Origin: Paramacrobiotus metropolitanus
Lineage: Eukaryota > Tardigrada > Eutardigrada > Parachela > Macrobiotidae
Direction: 5' to 3'
Assembly (NCBI RefSeq): GCF_019649055.1
Contig: NW_026570461.1
Coordinates: forward strand, 40,061-104,060
Length of the DNA: 64,000 nucleotides
How positions within the stretch are numbered: position 1 is the first letter of the stretch; the number at the start of each line of letters is the position of its first letter. The position numbers were made by a program, and so were the translations under genes. Positions 22,800-33,730 of the stretch are shown in pieces. The notes below the pieces were generated by a model, which worked only from the letters and a program-made list of their open reading frames with translations, made no database searches and had not been told where the DNA came from.

Positions 22800-23960
22800 A
22801 AGAAAAGTCAGTTTTCGGCAAGGTTCTCATAGACCCATGCCAGCATGTAAGACCATATAATCACGAAAAGAAAGTTGTTTATTGCATGTTCAGTTAAAAC
22901 TGTTCGGTTTCAGCTAATGGACTGCGTCTTCAGTTCTTGACACGGGTTGCATGATCGCTGCTCGAGCGTTCTTATTACCCAACTCGCCCTGTAGTACGCT
23001 TTATGATCGCTAGATGAGTTTGATTAGCATTCTTTTCTGAATGTTACGAAGAAAAATATTTTCCAAACATCGGCAGTTGTGCATGTGTCTCGTGCTTTGT
23101 GAACATGCAGGAGCGTTGCGTGGTGCGTACTTCGATCCCGTTGTTGTATGTAACTCCATATGACCACTTGTTGCTCAAAACCCTTTTGTAGGCCAAAGCA
23201 TTCTCTTATGTATAAGCATTCGCCACCTTAATGTCCAAAATTATAGCGCTCACACTTCCAGACGTTAACTTGTTGTGCTTGCTTTGCTGTCGCAACGTTA
23301 TCGAAGCATGCTGTAATACGGTGACATTTTCCGTGGTGATGTTGATCACGCGTTTTGGATTTCAAACTTCACTCAAACACGTTTTAAAAAAATTTAAAGA
23401 AACAAAAGTAGTTTAAGTGACAACCTACTAAAGCCACAATCTACTTCCTGTGCATGGCCAGAATCCGCTGCCCTTCCGGAGAAGTCCCTAAATGATTCGT
23501 CATCATTACCCTTGGATCGTCTGTCGACCATCCAAGGGTAGTTTTGAGGAATCTTTAGCGCCGTTTTGCTGGATTATTCGCCGGGCCATTTTATGGAAAA
23601 GGTGACCAGATGGTATGGGCTGCGCACCTCATGCACGCCGTGCATCGATGTGCGCAGCAAACACCAACTGACTGTCGTCTTTTCATCACAATGACGTCGA
23701 CGTTATCGCTGATCCCTCAAACAGTAAGAACCCGAAACAAAGTATTTAAGGCCTAAACAGTGCGAGTTCGAAAAGGGATAAGCGACGACTTTAGGGAACT
23801 TGTGCAAGATTACTAAAAGCATTTATACCAGTTGTGGCACAATTCACATGGTTGTCCATAGGTTATAGTTTATACCGTGTGCGTTATTACATAGAACTTA
23901 AAACTTAAAAGAGTACGTTATTGCACACGTTTGTGCATTATTAAATGAGTTTTGTGTATT
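22800..23960. repeat. Segmental duplication, copy 1 (with 31610-32700)
   Basis: The two stretches share long patches in the same order: the GTTCGGTTTCAGCTAATGGA patch, then TCTCGTGCTTTGTG, then AGGAATCTTTAGCGCCGTT, then TGGTATGGGCTGCGCACCTC, and finally the GTGCATTATT-type tail. Substitutions and small gaps separate them. A shorter relative of the last part occurs near 44080-44200. No intact frame is seen, so it is probably the 5' region of a duplicated gene unit. Confidence 0.7.
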
Positions 23961-24826
23961 GTGTATTTTTAAACCTATTAACTTGGCTACGCAGCGGTGA
24001 AAAATATGTGAAAGAGTAATTGCCCGTGCGCGAATGCGAATGTTTATTAACAGTAAGTTATCCTAGCCAAGCTGTTCGAATTCCTGTAGTAAGCCTCAAA
24101 CAACAGCGCTCGACCTAGCTGTTCAAACACAGTTGAAGTGACAGTCTAGATTCCCCGCCAAGTAACTGGAGATGTTCGAGGAACATGGGCCCCTCGGCGC
24201 TCTCGGTGCTGCTGTATTTGCATATTACACCAGCTTTGGCTGAATGTTCAGAAGGGAAGAGAGAGCGCACTCGCCAGGGTAATTTTCCAGATGGGTTACG
24301 GAAACAACTGTTATCGTGATACTTGTACAGCCGCTTGATGGATTGTCTGCACTGTACTTCGAATGCGATTTGCATGATTCTTTGCATGGTTTCCGGTGAG
24401 AGGAGTGCGAAACATAGCGTCGTTATTTCTGGACGGCTGCTCACACGGGTGAACTGCGAAACCGGAGAATTTGATTCACACTCGGTTGTGTACGAGAATG
24501 AAATTCGCTATGAAACTGACCTGCACCTGATTAGTAGGTTTTTTAATTTTGTTTTTACTGTTTCGCGAAGTTAATCTGTTAGCTATGTTATTATCCTGAA
24601 TTAATTAATTATATACTTTCTCTTTCATGCTATGGAGCGCTGGTTTGTCCATCATTGATTTATCGTTCGGTGCACTAAAGCGGGCACCGCACCGCCCTTA
24701 GGCATTATTATTCTGCAATATCTGCAATATTATTCTTCAACGGGCGGAGTATACCCTAAACGCGTTGTCGGCCTTGCGGCGAGAATCCTCTGATTTAATT
24801 CTTCCCTTATTTTTCTTAAGATAATA

Positions 24827-25687
24827 ATGCGTCTCGGTTGTCAGACTGCACCCTCGCTTCCGGTGTCCACCATCATACCGGTTTTTTCGCCATGCACGGT
24901 GACTACCATGATAACAAACACTGTTCGACCAAACGACGGGATTGTACCGAAGCTGAGGCGTTTGGGAGAGCAATACGGCCGGAAACTAGTACGTTTTCTG
25001 CAGACTACCGTCAGAAAAAAGCAGAAGCTACACAGTGGAAGGGGCGCTACGAGCAGTAGCAATGAAAGGGCATGGGTGGAAGGCGCAGCGTGTGTGGCAT
25101 GCATCGGTTGGGCGCTGTATGTCGTGTTGTACTTGCTGGCGCCGGTGTGGTTGATTTCACAAGCCAAAGGGATCATCGATACAACTGGCGAAATATGTTA
25201 GTACATATCAACAAAGAGAACGTTGTACTTGTATTTGCATTAAGAAAATACTGCAGGCACGTTTTTCACTTTTTCGTTCGTACGAGTACTTTTTTACTGC
25301 GATTCTTATTTCCTTCGTTCACAAACACTGCCAAGAGTGCTCGTGATAGGACGATTTCACTTCTATAATCTGTTAGTTTGTCGGTCTGTAAAGCCACCTC
25401 TTTTTCGCACAACGTCTTCATTTAACAACCATTAATCGCAACATCGTGCAAAGTGCAACTTCCTTGACATTTTATGCAAACGCACATCTGCTGGTTCCAT
25501 TTGACCGTTGCTGATTTATAGGTCAACCCAAAGAAAACGGACTGATTTCCTTTGCCGGAGGGACGATATTAGCGGATTGGAATGGCCGCACCTTCCAGCC
25601 ATCGGCGGTGCTACTGAACGCTACCGACGAACTCCAACTGACCAACCGCATCAACCGTAACGATTCATCATTTAAAGCTGTGTGATA
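24827..25687 (+). pseudogene. Truncated copy of the multi-pass membrane gene
   Basis: Exon 1 (24827 to about 25196) encodes MRLGCQTAPSLPVSTIIPVF and a hydrophobic segment (WALYVVLYLLAPVWLI), then DTTGEI before a GTTAGT donor. Exon 2 starts at 25535 after TTTATAG and encodes ENGLISFAGGT and DWNGRTFQPSA. It then diverges and stops at about 25684 (SSFKAV). The full paralog at 42046-43469 has a third exon with two more membrane segments. Here that exon is missing; homology resumes at about 25700, matching about 43800 downstream of the paralog. This indicates an internal deletion of roughly 700 bases. It may still make a short protein, but it lacks the family's C-terminal half. Confidence 0.6.
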
Positions 25688-26019
25688 CCGCAGCCTTGTT
25701 GCCTTGTATTATTCCAAATCCAAAAAATTAAAGATCTGACCATATTAATGTCTTACGCGATTATTAGCGATAAGCTTAATTTTCGTTATACTCGGTCAAA
25801 TCAACGTAGCCAGAAGCATAGGTGAACTAGTTCTGCTCAAAGCAACAAGGTTGACCTTTGTCTTGAATGCAGTTTGTCTGTCGATACTGTTACCGGATAA
25901 TTTGCTGACAGCTTGCTACTATGAGAGCAGGCGTACATGTGTACACCCTCTACACAACACAACGGAGGCAGTGTACATAATAATAATACATAATACATAC
26001 AATCCAAAGAAGATGTCAG

Positions 26020-26201
26020 CGCGCTATTGTTGGACTGATGCAGTACGTATCCAAGTTGCAGCGGAAATAGGGAGTACGATAAACTTACAATTGCAGCCAG
26101 ACGTGCGTATCTTCACACTATGGAAAGTACCGTACTGCCAGCGTGGATTTGGGTACAAAGAACAGTACGTACAGGCAGTATTTCAGCCCGAATGTATCTG
26201 A
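26020..26201 (+). pseudogene. Ig-exon relic
   Basis: After an ATGTCAG acceptor, a phase-1 exon encodes RYCWTDAVRIQVAAEIGSTI then NLQLQPDVRIFTLWK. This matches the start of the family's Ig exons (the E-G-S/E-x-V/I-x-L pattern, then the core Trp), but the B-strand Cys is replaced by Leu and the frame stops at 26201. No F-strand motif follows. I read it as a decayed Ig exon, possibly once linked to the membrane gene at 24.8 kb. Confidence 0.4.
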
Positions 26202-26836
26202 TCCTTGGCAACGAACGCAGAAGTTCCTGGTTCATACATCAGGAGCCAGGTTCTTGGAATGAATCACTATAAAGGTCATGTAGAAAGAAATTCTTGCATT
26301 GCCGGGTAAGGCGTTTGGCATGGAAACACTGTTTGACTGCGGCAGCGGCAGTACGGCTCTCAGCATGGAAGGAAATTGTAGGAACGCGAAGGTACAGCAA
26401 TGGTACATCGTACATTGTAGGACATGGTAGGGCAGCAGCAGTATTGGAACGGTAAATGGCATGGAACGTCACTCAGCACTGTGAGCAGAAGGCTTCGCTG
26501 GAGGGGTCTGGATTCCCTCCCGCGAGAAATTAATTACACGAAAGCAGGAAATGAATTTGTACGCCCATTGGCATTACGTACATTCGCAGCAGCATAAAAC
26601 AGTAAGGAATAGAACAAGGCAATGAGTTCGAAGGCTTCACGCCAATTTGTCACGTACTGCAAATAGGAATATTTTAATACGATGTAAACGCCAGCTAGCC
26701 AGTATGCGAACTGAGTAAGTACAAAACAGCAGGAAATACGGCTACCACAAACAACTGTTGCTAAGTACAACATGACAACACTACAATTACTTATATTTCA
26801 AGTTCATTCAAGTAAAATCATCAGCGCAGTGTGACC
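26202..26836. other. Intergenic, one weak membrane-like frame
   Basis: A minus frame at 26534-26773 encodes two hydrophobic stretches (FVLTQFAYWLAGVYIVL and AFELIALFYSLLFYAAA). It could be an exon of an unknown membrane protein, but no family or splice partner was recognised, so I do not call it as a gene. Confidence 0.3.
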
Positions 26837-28946
26837 TTATGAGACTGGTGCCCGCTGTCCCACCTGATGCTTTCCGCTGCGCTTCAGCACACCGCGAACC
26901 GCCCGCCGTATAGCAGGACACATACGGCAGACATTCCTGCGGAATGTTTTGTCAACAGTGCAGTACAGTAAACATTTACAGGAGATTGAGGTTGAGGAGG
27001 AAACTGCAGACGGAAACGACGAAGCGTCGCCACATCATAGGATACTCGCGTACACAGAACTTTACTAGCACAAGGAAGACGCTGTGAAGGACGCGGGGCA
27101 ACTGTGTGATGAGAAATAGCAGGACGACGGCTGCCAAACAGATAAAGGCATTCTTCTCCGAGTTTGCAACAGAGCGGCTGCGATGATTGCTGGGCACAAC
27201 TGGTAAAATTCTCATAGTTGGAGTACGAAGCATCGACGGCATGCGTATACATCCTGTTGATGCTTTTGATGCGCAGAATCTCCCGCAACAGTGCAATGTT
27301 GAGAACCAGAAAAAAAAAAATTCGCAGTGCGATTCCGATCTGTAACGATTTGCCCGTTAAGAACTAGTAGACACTAGACACAGCAGTAACAGCGCATAGC
27401 AAAAATTAATTTGATTGTCACTTATTCTAGAATGTTCATAGAGGTATTTGTATACACTACAGATTGACCATGCGAACTAGAAAAACACTGGCTCTGCTTA
27501 TCGGAGAGAATCGTAACAACACAAACTTTCGAACAACCCAATTCATACTTGTAATGCTGCATCGTAACAGCTCTCAGCCACGCTCTTGTTTCTTTCGATT
27601 ACCTCGTGTTATTCGATCATTTGGATTATTTCGATTAACCTCACCGCAGCTCAAAGCATTTCAAGAGCTCTTAGGTACAGTATACAGACGTCGTTCGGGA
27701 AGGTGACCCGGTATCAAGCACCAAATTCGTGTACCTGCACGGAAACTTTGCAGTTTGCACTTTGCGCGCCACATCCGGTAGGATGCGGTACTTTATCAGT
27801 CATCCGGCCATTTATTGACATTAAAAAATTCAAAAAATGTATGGGAGTGCAAAACCAACCGTTTCTGTGCATGTCCACAAATTTGGTACTATACCTTGTA
27901 CCGGGTCGCTTTGCTTCCTGTAAGATCGCCTGCGTATTACTATGACAATTTATTGACATAAGTATCACTGGGAAACAATCCACGGAGAACGTACATTTAT
28001 CCAAGTGTGGATCGCGCTCCCGTGGCTCAGAGCCGCGATTCGCTGGTCCAGCGGATCGACATTGGCGTAAAAACGATAATAATAGAATAAGTAGTAGTTA
28101 ATTAATTGGTATAAAGAGAACAGCATGGCACTTAAGAGGATAGCACAGATGGCTTTGCGGGACTGTCGTAGACTGTCCCTGATCCTGTGCCGCAGTGGAT
28201 ACTTGATGGCCAGGAAACGTTCTGCACTGAACGCAATGATTACCCTGAAAGTTTGCGCAAAACTCGAAAAATATCTTGGTTACTCATTTTGGTGTGACAA
28301 CTGGAAAGGGGACGTTACCAGTAGGAAAATATAGCAGCCGTTCCCTGGAAGAATTCACAGACACCCGCCAGCCATTCGACTGCGACCCGTAAACAGGGAT
28401 GGGGTAAGCCCTGCGCTTTTCCGTTCCAGTTGTTTAAGTACATTAAAAGGGCACTCCACCTGAGAAATAAACATACTCTGTACTCTTAATAATTTTGGTT
28501 TCTTTTACGGTATAAGCACTGCAGTTAACAGATTGCAGCAATTCAGCTTTGCCCAAAAACGTTAGTGAGATAGCGTGTCAGGCATCTTTTGCCAGCTGCA
28601 AGCGACCGAAGAACTCTGAAGGTGTCAGCAAGACGTTACAAAACATATACTGATAAACAATAAAACCAAAGTTTAACTCGGCGCTAATGCCAACTAACAT
28701 GAAAGTGATATCGGCTGCGGCCACCGCGATAAGATAAACGTTCTTGGACGTGCGGGGTCTCTCGCGTTTGAGAATGAGGATGTTGAGCCAATTCCCTATC
28801 GTAGTCAGCGCAAGCAGGAACGGATACAAGTACATATCCAGGTAGTGAATTTCGTGGATCCTGTGGCTATGGCCAGGGAGATGAACTTCCGGCCATCCGC
28901 ATTTTGTGTAGTTCTGGCTGACTGCACTACTGTTCAACGTGGACAT
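26837..28946 (-). pseudogene. Rhodopsin-class GPCR (peptide-receptor-like), multi-exon, probably damaged
   Basis: Exon 1 (28946-28640) starts MSTLNSSAVSQNYTKCGWPE, a glycosylated N-terminus. It has TM1 (TTIGNWLNILIL, the GN motif) and TM2 (LIAVAAADITFMLVG). Exon 2 (28379-28319) encodes GVCEFFQGTAAIFSY, the start of TM3 with its conserved Cys. Exon 3 (from 28244) continues VIIAFSAERFLAIKYPLRHR, with ERF replacing DRY, then TM4 (AICAILLSAMLFSLYQLINY). A later piece (about 27340-26976) has TM5 (FFFLVLNIALLREI), TM6 (FICLAAVVLLFLITQLPRVL) and TM7 (RRFVVSVCSFLLNLNLL). A basic tail (FRRNVCRMCPAIRRAVRG) ends at 26837. Introns 1 and 2 have GTAACG donors and join in frame. Frames change in the third cytoplasmic loop and after TM7, so this is either a pseudogene or has unseen introns. 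The ligand is unknown. Confidence 0.66.
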
Positions 28947-30042
28947 AGTTCGGAATTTGCGATAAGCAAGCGGCCAGTACCCATGCTATAGATAGCATGA
29001 CTTGGAGGCACCGCGTCCTGCGTCTGAAAGGGATACTTGCCTCTTTCGCCTTGCGAAAAACTGCACGCGCAATGGACCGACCACGGGCAGACACAGGGCA
29101 GACCACTTTCTCCCTCCTCCTGTGTCTCCTCGCGTGCCTCGCGTGCCTGTGCCTCCTGTGTTTTACATCGCGTATGCGCATGACCACTACCGGACTCCGC
29201 ATAGTCACTTTTGTGAGTCGGGCCCGTGCCTGTGGGAGCAGGCCATGTCTTAGAGAGCAGCGTCTTAATTACTTTTTAATTACTTTTTATGGCCCCTGCG
29301 CCCGGCTTGTGCGCCTGCTCTCTTGATCGGCGGCTTATCGCAAATCAGGTAGTGCCTCGGTAAAGCGCACAACGATATACGTAAGTTCTGTAACAATTGT
29401 GCTGTGGCTGCACAGTGCGCACGTGTTACGGCACAGAAATCTACGGCAGTACGAATAACTGCATTACCACGTATGCACAGGAACATGAGAAACACGACGA
29501 CCAGTGGACTGTATGCAGAGAGAAGACTGAACGAGCACATGCTTTGACAGGGAGAATCGGTTCAGAGTACTAGGTAGACAAGCCGATTTACAGAATATGC
29601 TCTGCTATGTGGCAATAAAGCAACACGACTACGGTTTATCAAGAACATCGGGTATCAAGATCGTCAGCAAATTAATCTTAGCCGCAATCATCACATAGAC
29701 AGGCTTAAGTTTTCATTTAGGGTTTAGACTTCGCACACACGTTGAATTTGTCCCTTTTGCAACGTGTATCATTAAGGAAATGTCTAGTTACCTGCGCTCT
29801 TGGAAGAACATCTAAACTTTTATGGCCAATGCAAACGAGAAAGCATGTTGTAAGACGGGAACAGTGGCAACATTTTATGGTAAGTCCCACAAGTAGCGCA
29901 CCACACACAGGGCAAATGAGAAAGCGCAAGACACTATACGTATCTCACCCGACTCACCGTATACAGTATACACACTTCGGAGTACTAGTTACACCTTATA
30001 GGGCAATATAGGCTTGTACGGCGCACCTTGAAATTTGAATAA
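28947..30042. other. Upstream region of the GPCR, no supported gene
   Basis: A minus frame at 29280-29540 begins MCSFSLLSAYSPLVVVFLMF and has one hydrophobic stretch but no family signature. Other frames here are Arg-rich shadows. No RNA gene or transposon was found. Confidence 0.35.
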
Positions 30043-30313
30043 GGCGGCATCCATAAATTACGTAACGCGTTCTGGGGGAGGGAGGAGGTCCTGAAAGCGT
30101 TACTGTTGTTACAAAGGGGGAGGGGGGTATTAAAAACTTGTTACGATTCTGACGTCACCATGCTATATCTATGAAGGGGTTCTAAATTTATTACGTAGCG
30201 CTCAGGGGAGGGGATCTGAGTTTGTTAGCACTGGTGACACAGGGGGATGGGGATGTGAGCGGAGAAGCGGCTCACGTAAAGCGACAAAATCCTTCAAAGG
30301 ATTTCAACGTATT

Positions 30314-30385
30314 GCGCCGTGGTGCAGTGGTACTGCCTACGCGGATCTAACGACGTAGCCGGGGTTCGATTCCCCCATCGGCGCC
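30314..30385 (+). tRNA. tRNA-like sequence, copy 1 (probably not functional)
   Basis: A 72-base segment has a 6-bp acceptor stem (GCGCCG/CGGCGC), a D-arm-like GCAG/CTGC pair, a box A-like TGGTGCAGTGGTA, a CTACG/CGTAG stem and a perfect box B (GGTTCGATTCC). The middle loop is 12 bases rather than 7, so the anticodon cannot be assigned. Acceptor pair 7 is mismatched. It looks like a glycine-type tRNA relative used as a Pol III promoter, or a tRNA pseudogene. Downstream TTTTT could stop Pol III. Confidence 0.45.
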
Positions 30386-30676
30386 TTTTTCAGCCGTTTC
30401 TCGGTTTCCCTTGGACTGCGCCCTGCTTAGATGGTAGCAGAGCGTGGTTCGGTACGTCCACTTCGCCTATGAGACTGGTGTGCTAACCTCAAACGGGAGG
30501 AACAGAGCAAAAACGAATAAAAAGATAAAATGAATAGAGGATGCGGTGAGCCGGAGCCGCCGCTTAAAGGATCGCTTAGTCTCGCTACGAGGACGTAGCG
30601 AAAGCTGCAAAGGGGGTGTGAGCGGAGAAGCGGCTCACGTAAAGCGACAAAATCTTTCAAAGGATTTCAACGTATT

Positions 30677-30748
30677 GCGCCGTGGTGCAGTGGTACTGCC
30701 TACGCGGATCTAACGACGTAGCCGGGGTTCGATTCCCCCATCGGCGCC
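30677..30748 (+). tRNA. tRNA-like sequence, copy 2 (probably not functional)
   Basis: This is identical in sequence to the copy at 30314-30385 and lies in the second 178-bp unit of the same transposon. It has the same 12-base anticodon-region loop, intact box A/B-like words and following TTTTT. Confidence 0.45.
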
Positions 30749-30847
30749 TTTTTCAGCCGTTTCTCGGTTTCCCTTGGATTGCGCCCTGCTTAGAGGGATA
30801 TCAAAATGTCGAATTTTTGCGTTACGTAATTTATGGATGCCGCCTAA

Positions 30848-31609
30848 ACGAACCAGATAAACGCATATCGACACTGCGACATACACATTAAGTACAGTAC
30901 TTCGTTTATTTCTATATTAATGGCTTTCGATAAAGTCTGTATTCGTTGCATAAAAGCGAGTTGCACAGAGTCCAGATGGTGGTACAAGACAGAAGCAAAG
31001 CACGGTCATTAGCAGCTGAGTACCACAGCTTTAATATCACGACCACCACAATTTACGGTCAGTAATCGTATGAAATCGACAACATAATACTACGAGTACA
31101 AGTACATACTTATGACAACCCGTCACAAACGTAGTCCTGTCTATATTTTATAAGAGTATCCGTATATAGTCCGCCTGGTAAGTAGTAACTACGAAAAGTT
31201 AGACTTATAACGATTCTGTCCTGAGTTTCCTGAGCTCAACGATTCTGTTCGGAGCTTTTGCATCTGATCTATCCTGTATCGGGAAATAGATGGGAAGTGA
31301 AGGACACCAAAGGACACCAAAGTGAAGGACACCTTAACTCTATCCTGCACTATTCAGTTGCCGATTCCCTGTCGGACTCCCATCCGAGTAGTGAAGAGAG
31401 GCTCACCGACATTTCGGCGACTAACACTTCGTCGACCGACACTATGTCGACAGCACTACGTCGACCGTCAAGAGGGCGACGACTAAGAAAACATCCGTAA
31501 ACATGAGCTAGGCCCAGATAACATAATAAAAAATTGGAAAGAGTAAGAAACGAGCAGAAAAGATTAGAGACCAAGTGCAAATATAAGAAAGCTCTTCGTC
31601 CATAGTATG
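30848..31609. other. Intergenic, no supported gene
   Basis: A Ser/Thr-rich 80-codon frame (31258-31500) contains a small repeat (GAAGGACACC words near 31300) and repeated TCGAC words near 31425-31470. It has no family signature and no clear splice sites. Confidence 0.35.
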
Positions 31610-32700
31610 AAATCCTCCGTTTTTGACATGGTTCTCATAAAATCCATGCCAGACATGTAAGGCTTCACAAGCTCGAAAATAAAATTGTTCGGTTTCAGCT
31701 AATGGACTTCGTAATACGAGATAAGTTACCGACACCAGTTGCGTGATCAATGTTCTAGCGTCCGTATTGCACAACTCGCATTAACTGTAGTACGCTGTAC
31801 AATCGCTACGGGTAGGTTCGTTAAGACTTCCTGATTGTAACCAAGGAAAATAATTAACCAACACAAGCAGTTATGCATGCGTCTCGTGCTTTGTGGACAT
31901 TCAGGAGCGTTGCATGGCGCGTACTTTAATTCCGTAGTTGCATGGAGTTCTCTGTAAAAACCTGTTGCGTAAAAGCCTTTTTTAGGCTAAACCATTCTCT
32001 AATGGAAAAGCGATAGCCACTTTAATGTTCGAAATTATAGTTCTCACACTTCTAGCGTTACCTTGGTGCGCTTGATTTTGCGGTCGCAGTGTTGGCGAGT
32101 CATCTGTTAATACGGTGACATCTTCCGTGGTGATGTTTAAGTGAAAATACCACAACCTACTTCCCTGAATTCTGTGCCCTTCCAGACAGTCCCTAAATAA
32201 TTCGTCATAAATACCTCTGGATCGTCTGTAGACCATCCAAGGATAGTTATGAGGAATCTTTAGCGCCGTTCTGCTAGATTATTCGCCGGACTATTTATGG
32301 AAAAGGTGGTCAGCTGGTATGGGCTGCGCACCTCATGCACGCCGTGCATTGATGTGCACAGCACTCACCAGCTGACAGCACACGCCAGCTGCGCAGCACA
32401 CACCAACTGACAACCCGAAACAAAGTATTTAAGGCCTGAACAGGGATTTCAGTTGTTGAACGGATGAGCAGCGACTTCATGGGAACATGGGGCCCATGTA
32501 CAGGGAATTACTACAATTATCTGTAACAGTCTGTACACAATTATCTGTAACAGTCTGATGCGCAATCCATATGATTGTCCATAGATCAAGACAGTTATGT
32601 GCGTTATTACACACTTTTGTGTATTATTTAACGAGTTTTGTGTGTTTTTATACTTCCAAATCTACAAGATTAAATGCGTTCTAACCGGTAAAGAAAATGT
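31610..32700. repeat. Segmental duplication, copy 2 (with 22800-23960)
   Basis: This is a diverged direct copy of 22800-23960 (shared words listed there), with a short extra tandem copy of ACAATTATCTGTAACAGTCT near 32510-32560. The downstream part of the other block, which holds the membrane-gene exons, is absent here. Confidence 0.7.
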
Positions 32701-33550
32701 TTCAAGGGTCTCTCCAGTAATTGTTTTTATTTAATTTAATTTTTCTAAATTTTTTTCGCGATTTTTAACGATTACTGTGTGTCCGCTACGCGCGAAAATC
32801 GGATTCTGGTTCTGGTACAAAAGTTACCGGCAAAGATGCAACCTGTACAGATTGTAATTAGTTTTCTCAGGCATTGATGGTCGTTGCTACGCATCACACA
32901 AAGGAGGACCTTCTGCGCACCCCTTGAGCCGTAATTTGCAGTTAATGCCTGCCCATGTGCGAAAAAATAAACGATGAACACGAATTGGGCAGCAAATTGT
33001 TTTCTATGAAATTAAATTGTGGGCACGAAAACAGGAAAGGAAAAGGAAATACAGCAGATTCTTACAAAGTTATCTTACTTATCTCGCAGTGTCCTAAAAG
33101 TATTGGAGTCCAGCTTGTATCCAAATTCAAACAGCTTTTTCTGAAATGCATTCAACGAAACCGGGTCATCCAGTGAGCAAATGCAGGCTGACCAAGAACT
33201 GGCGGCTTAACATACAACTTGCAGGCTGTTGACAACTGACGTTCTGCTGACCGAGAAATGTTGTGCACAGTAATGACGAAACAGAAGAGACAAGTGGTCA
33301 AAGGCAAGTCCAGCGCATTGCTGGTCGGCATCCTGTTTTAACGGCATTATGTAGTTTTAATACGTTTAGGATCCGACGCTCACTTGCAACTTTCACTACT
33401 ACGCGACCGTTGGCTGTTTCATATTTACAGCATGGCCACCAAGTTATCTTTGCCTGCAGTTTTCACAATCCGAAAATTTCCTGAAACGTATTAGAAACTT
33501 CTTGGAACTTATCGTAAAATAAGTGCTCAAACACATCATATTACAAATTC

Positions 33551-33730
33551 ATGAATTTTGTGGTTGTTCAGCGGAAGAATGGCGATTGGTGGCTGGGGCG
33601 AATCCAGGACGTTGAAAGCGAGAGGTACCTTATCGATTTCATGTCTTGAACGGTGGCCGCGTGCTGGATACATGCTCGCCATGTTTATCCTTACAATTTC
33701 GGTTCCTCAATTCTGAAACCGAAAACGTTG
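33551..33730 (+). pseudogene. Tudor/Agenet-like relic
   Basis: From ATG 33551 the frame gives NGDWWLGRIQDVESERYLID, followed after a frame break by WIHARHVYPYNFGS. The WW-L-x-x-I/V pattern, a short beta segment and then a basic W-x-H-x-R-x-V-x-P segment match the second Agenet repeat of FMRP-like proteins. A frameshift and stops show decay. It may be a fragment related to the gene at 597. Confidence 0.35.

Larger units (their letters stand above)
30254..30794 (+). repeat. Two direct copies of a 178-bp unit carrying a tRNA-like cassette
   Basis: The copies are 30254-30431 and 30617-30794 and differ at only a few bases (for example TCCTTCAAAGG versus TCTTTCAAAGG). Each begins TGTGAGCGGAGAAGCGGCTC, a small hairpin, and ends with GCGCCCTGCTTAGA. 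The 185-base spacer is unique. Confidence 0.85.
30043..30844. mobile_element. 802-bp non-autonomous DNA transposon with 26-bp perfect inverted ends
   Basis: The left end (GGCGGCATCCATAAATTACG at 30043-30068) is the exact inverse of 30819-30844. The flanking repeat is TAA on both sides (30040-30042 and 30845-30847); a 3-bp TAA duplication is typical of PIF/Harbinger. The left terminal region is partly repeated inside (ATTTATTACGTAGCGCTCAG near 30189), with G-rich runs. The right half holds a 178-bp unit in two direct copies, 30254-30431 and 30617-30794, each containing a tRNA-like sequence. No transposase is present. Confidence 0.85.

Noticed and set aside
26945-27000. 46-base intron after TM7 of the GPCR
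   Set aside because: GTAAAT and CCGCAG would restore the frame, but removing the segment deletes the conserved end of TM7, so two small indels are more likely. It cannot be settled here.
30314-30385. Functional tRNA gene
   Set aside because: The loop where the anticodon should be is 12 bases long and one acceptor pair is mismatched; the same sequence sits twice in a transposon. It is listed only as tRNA-like.
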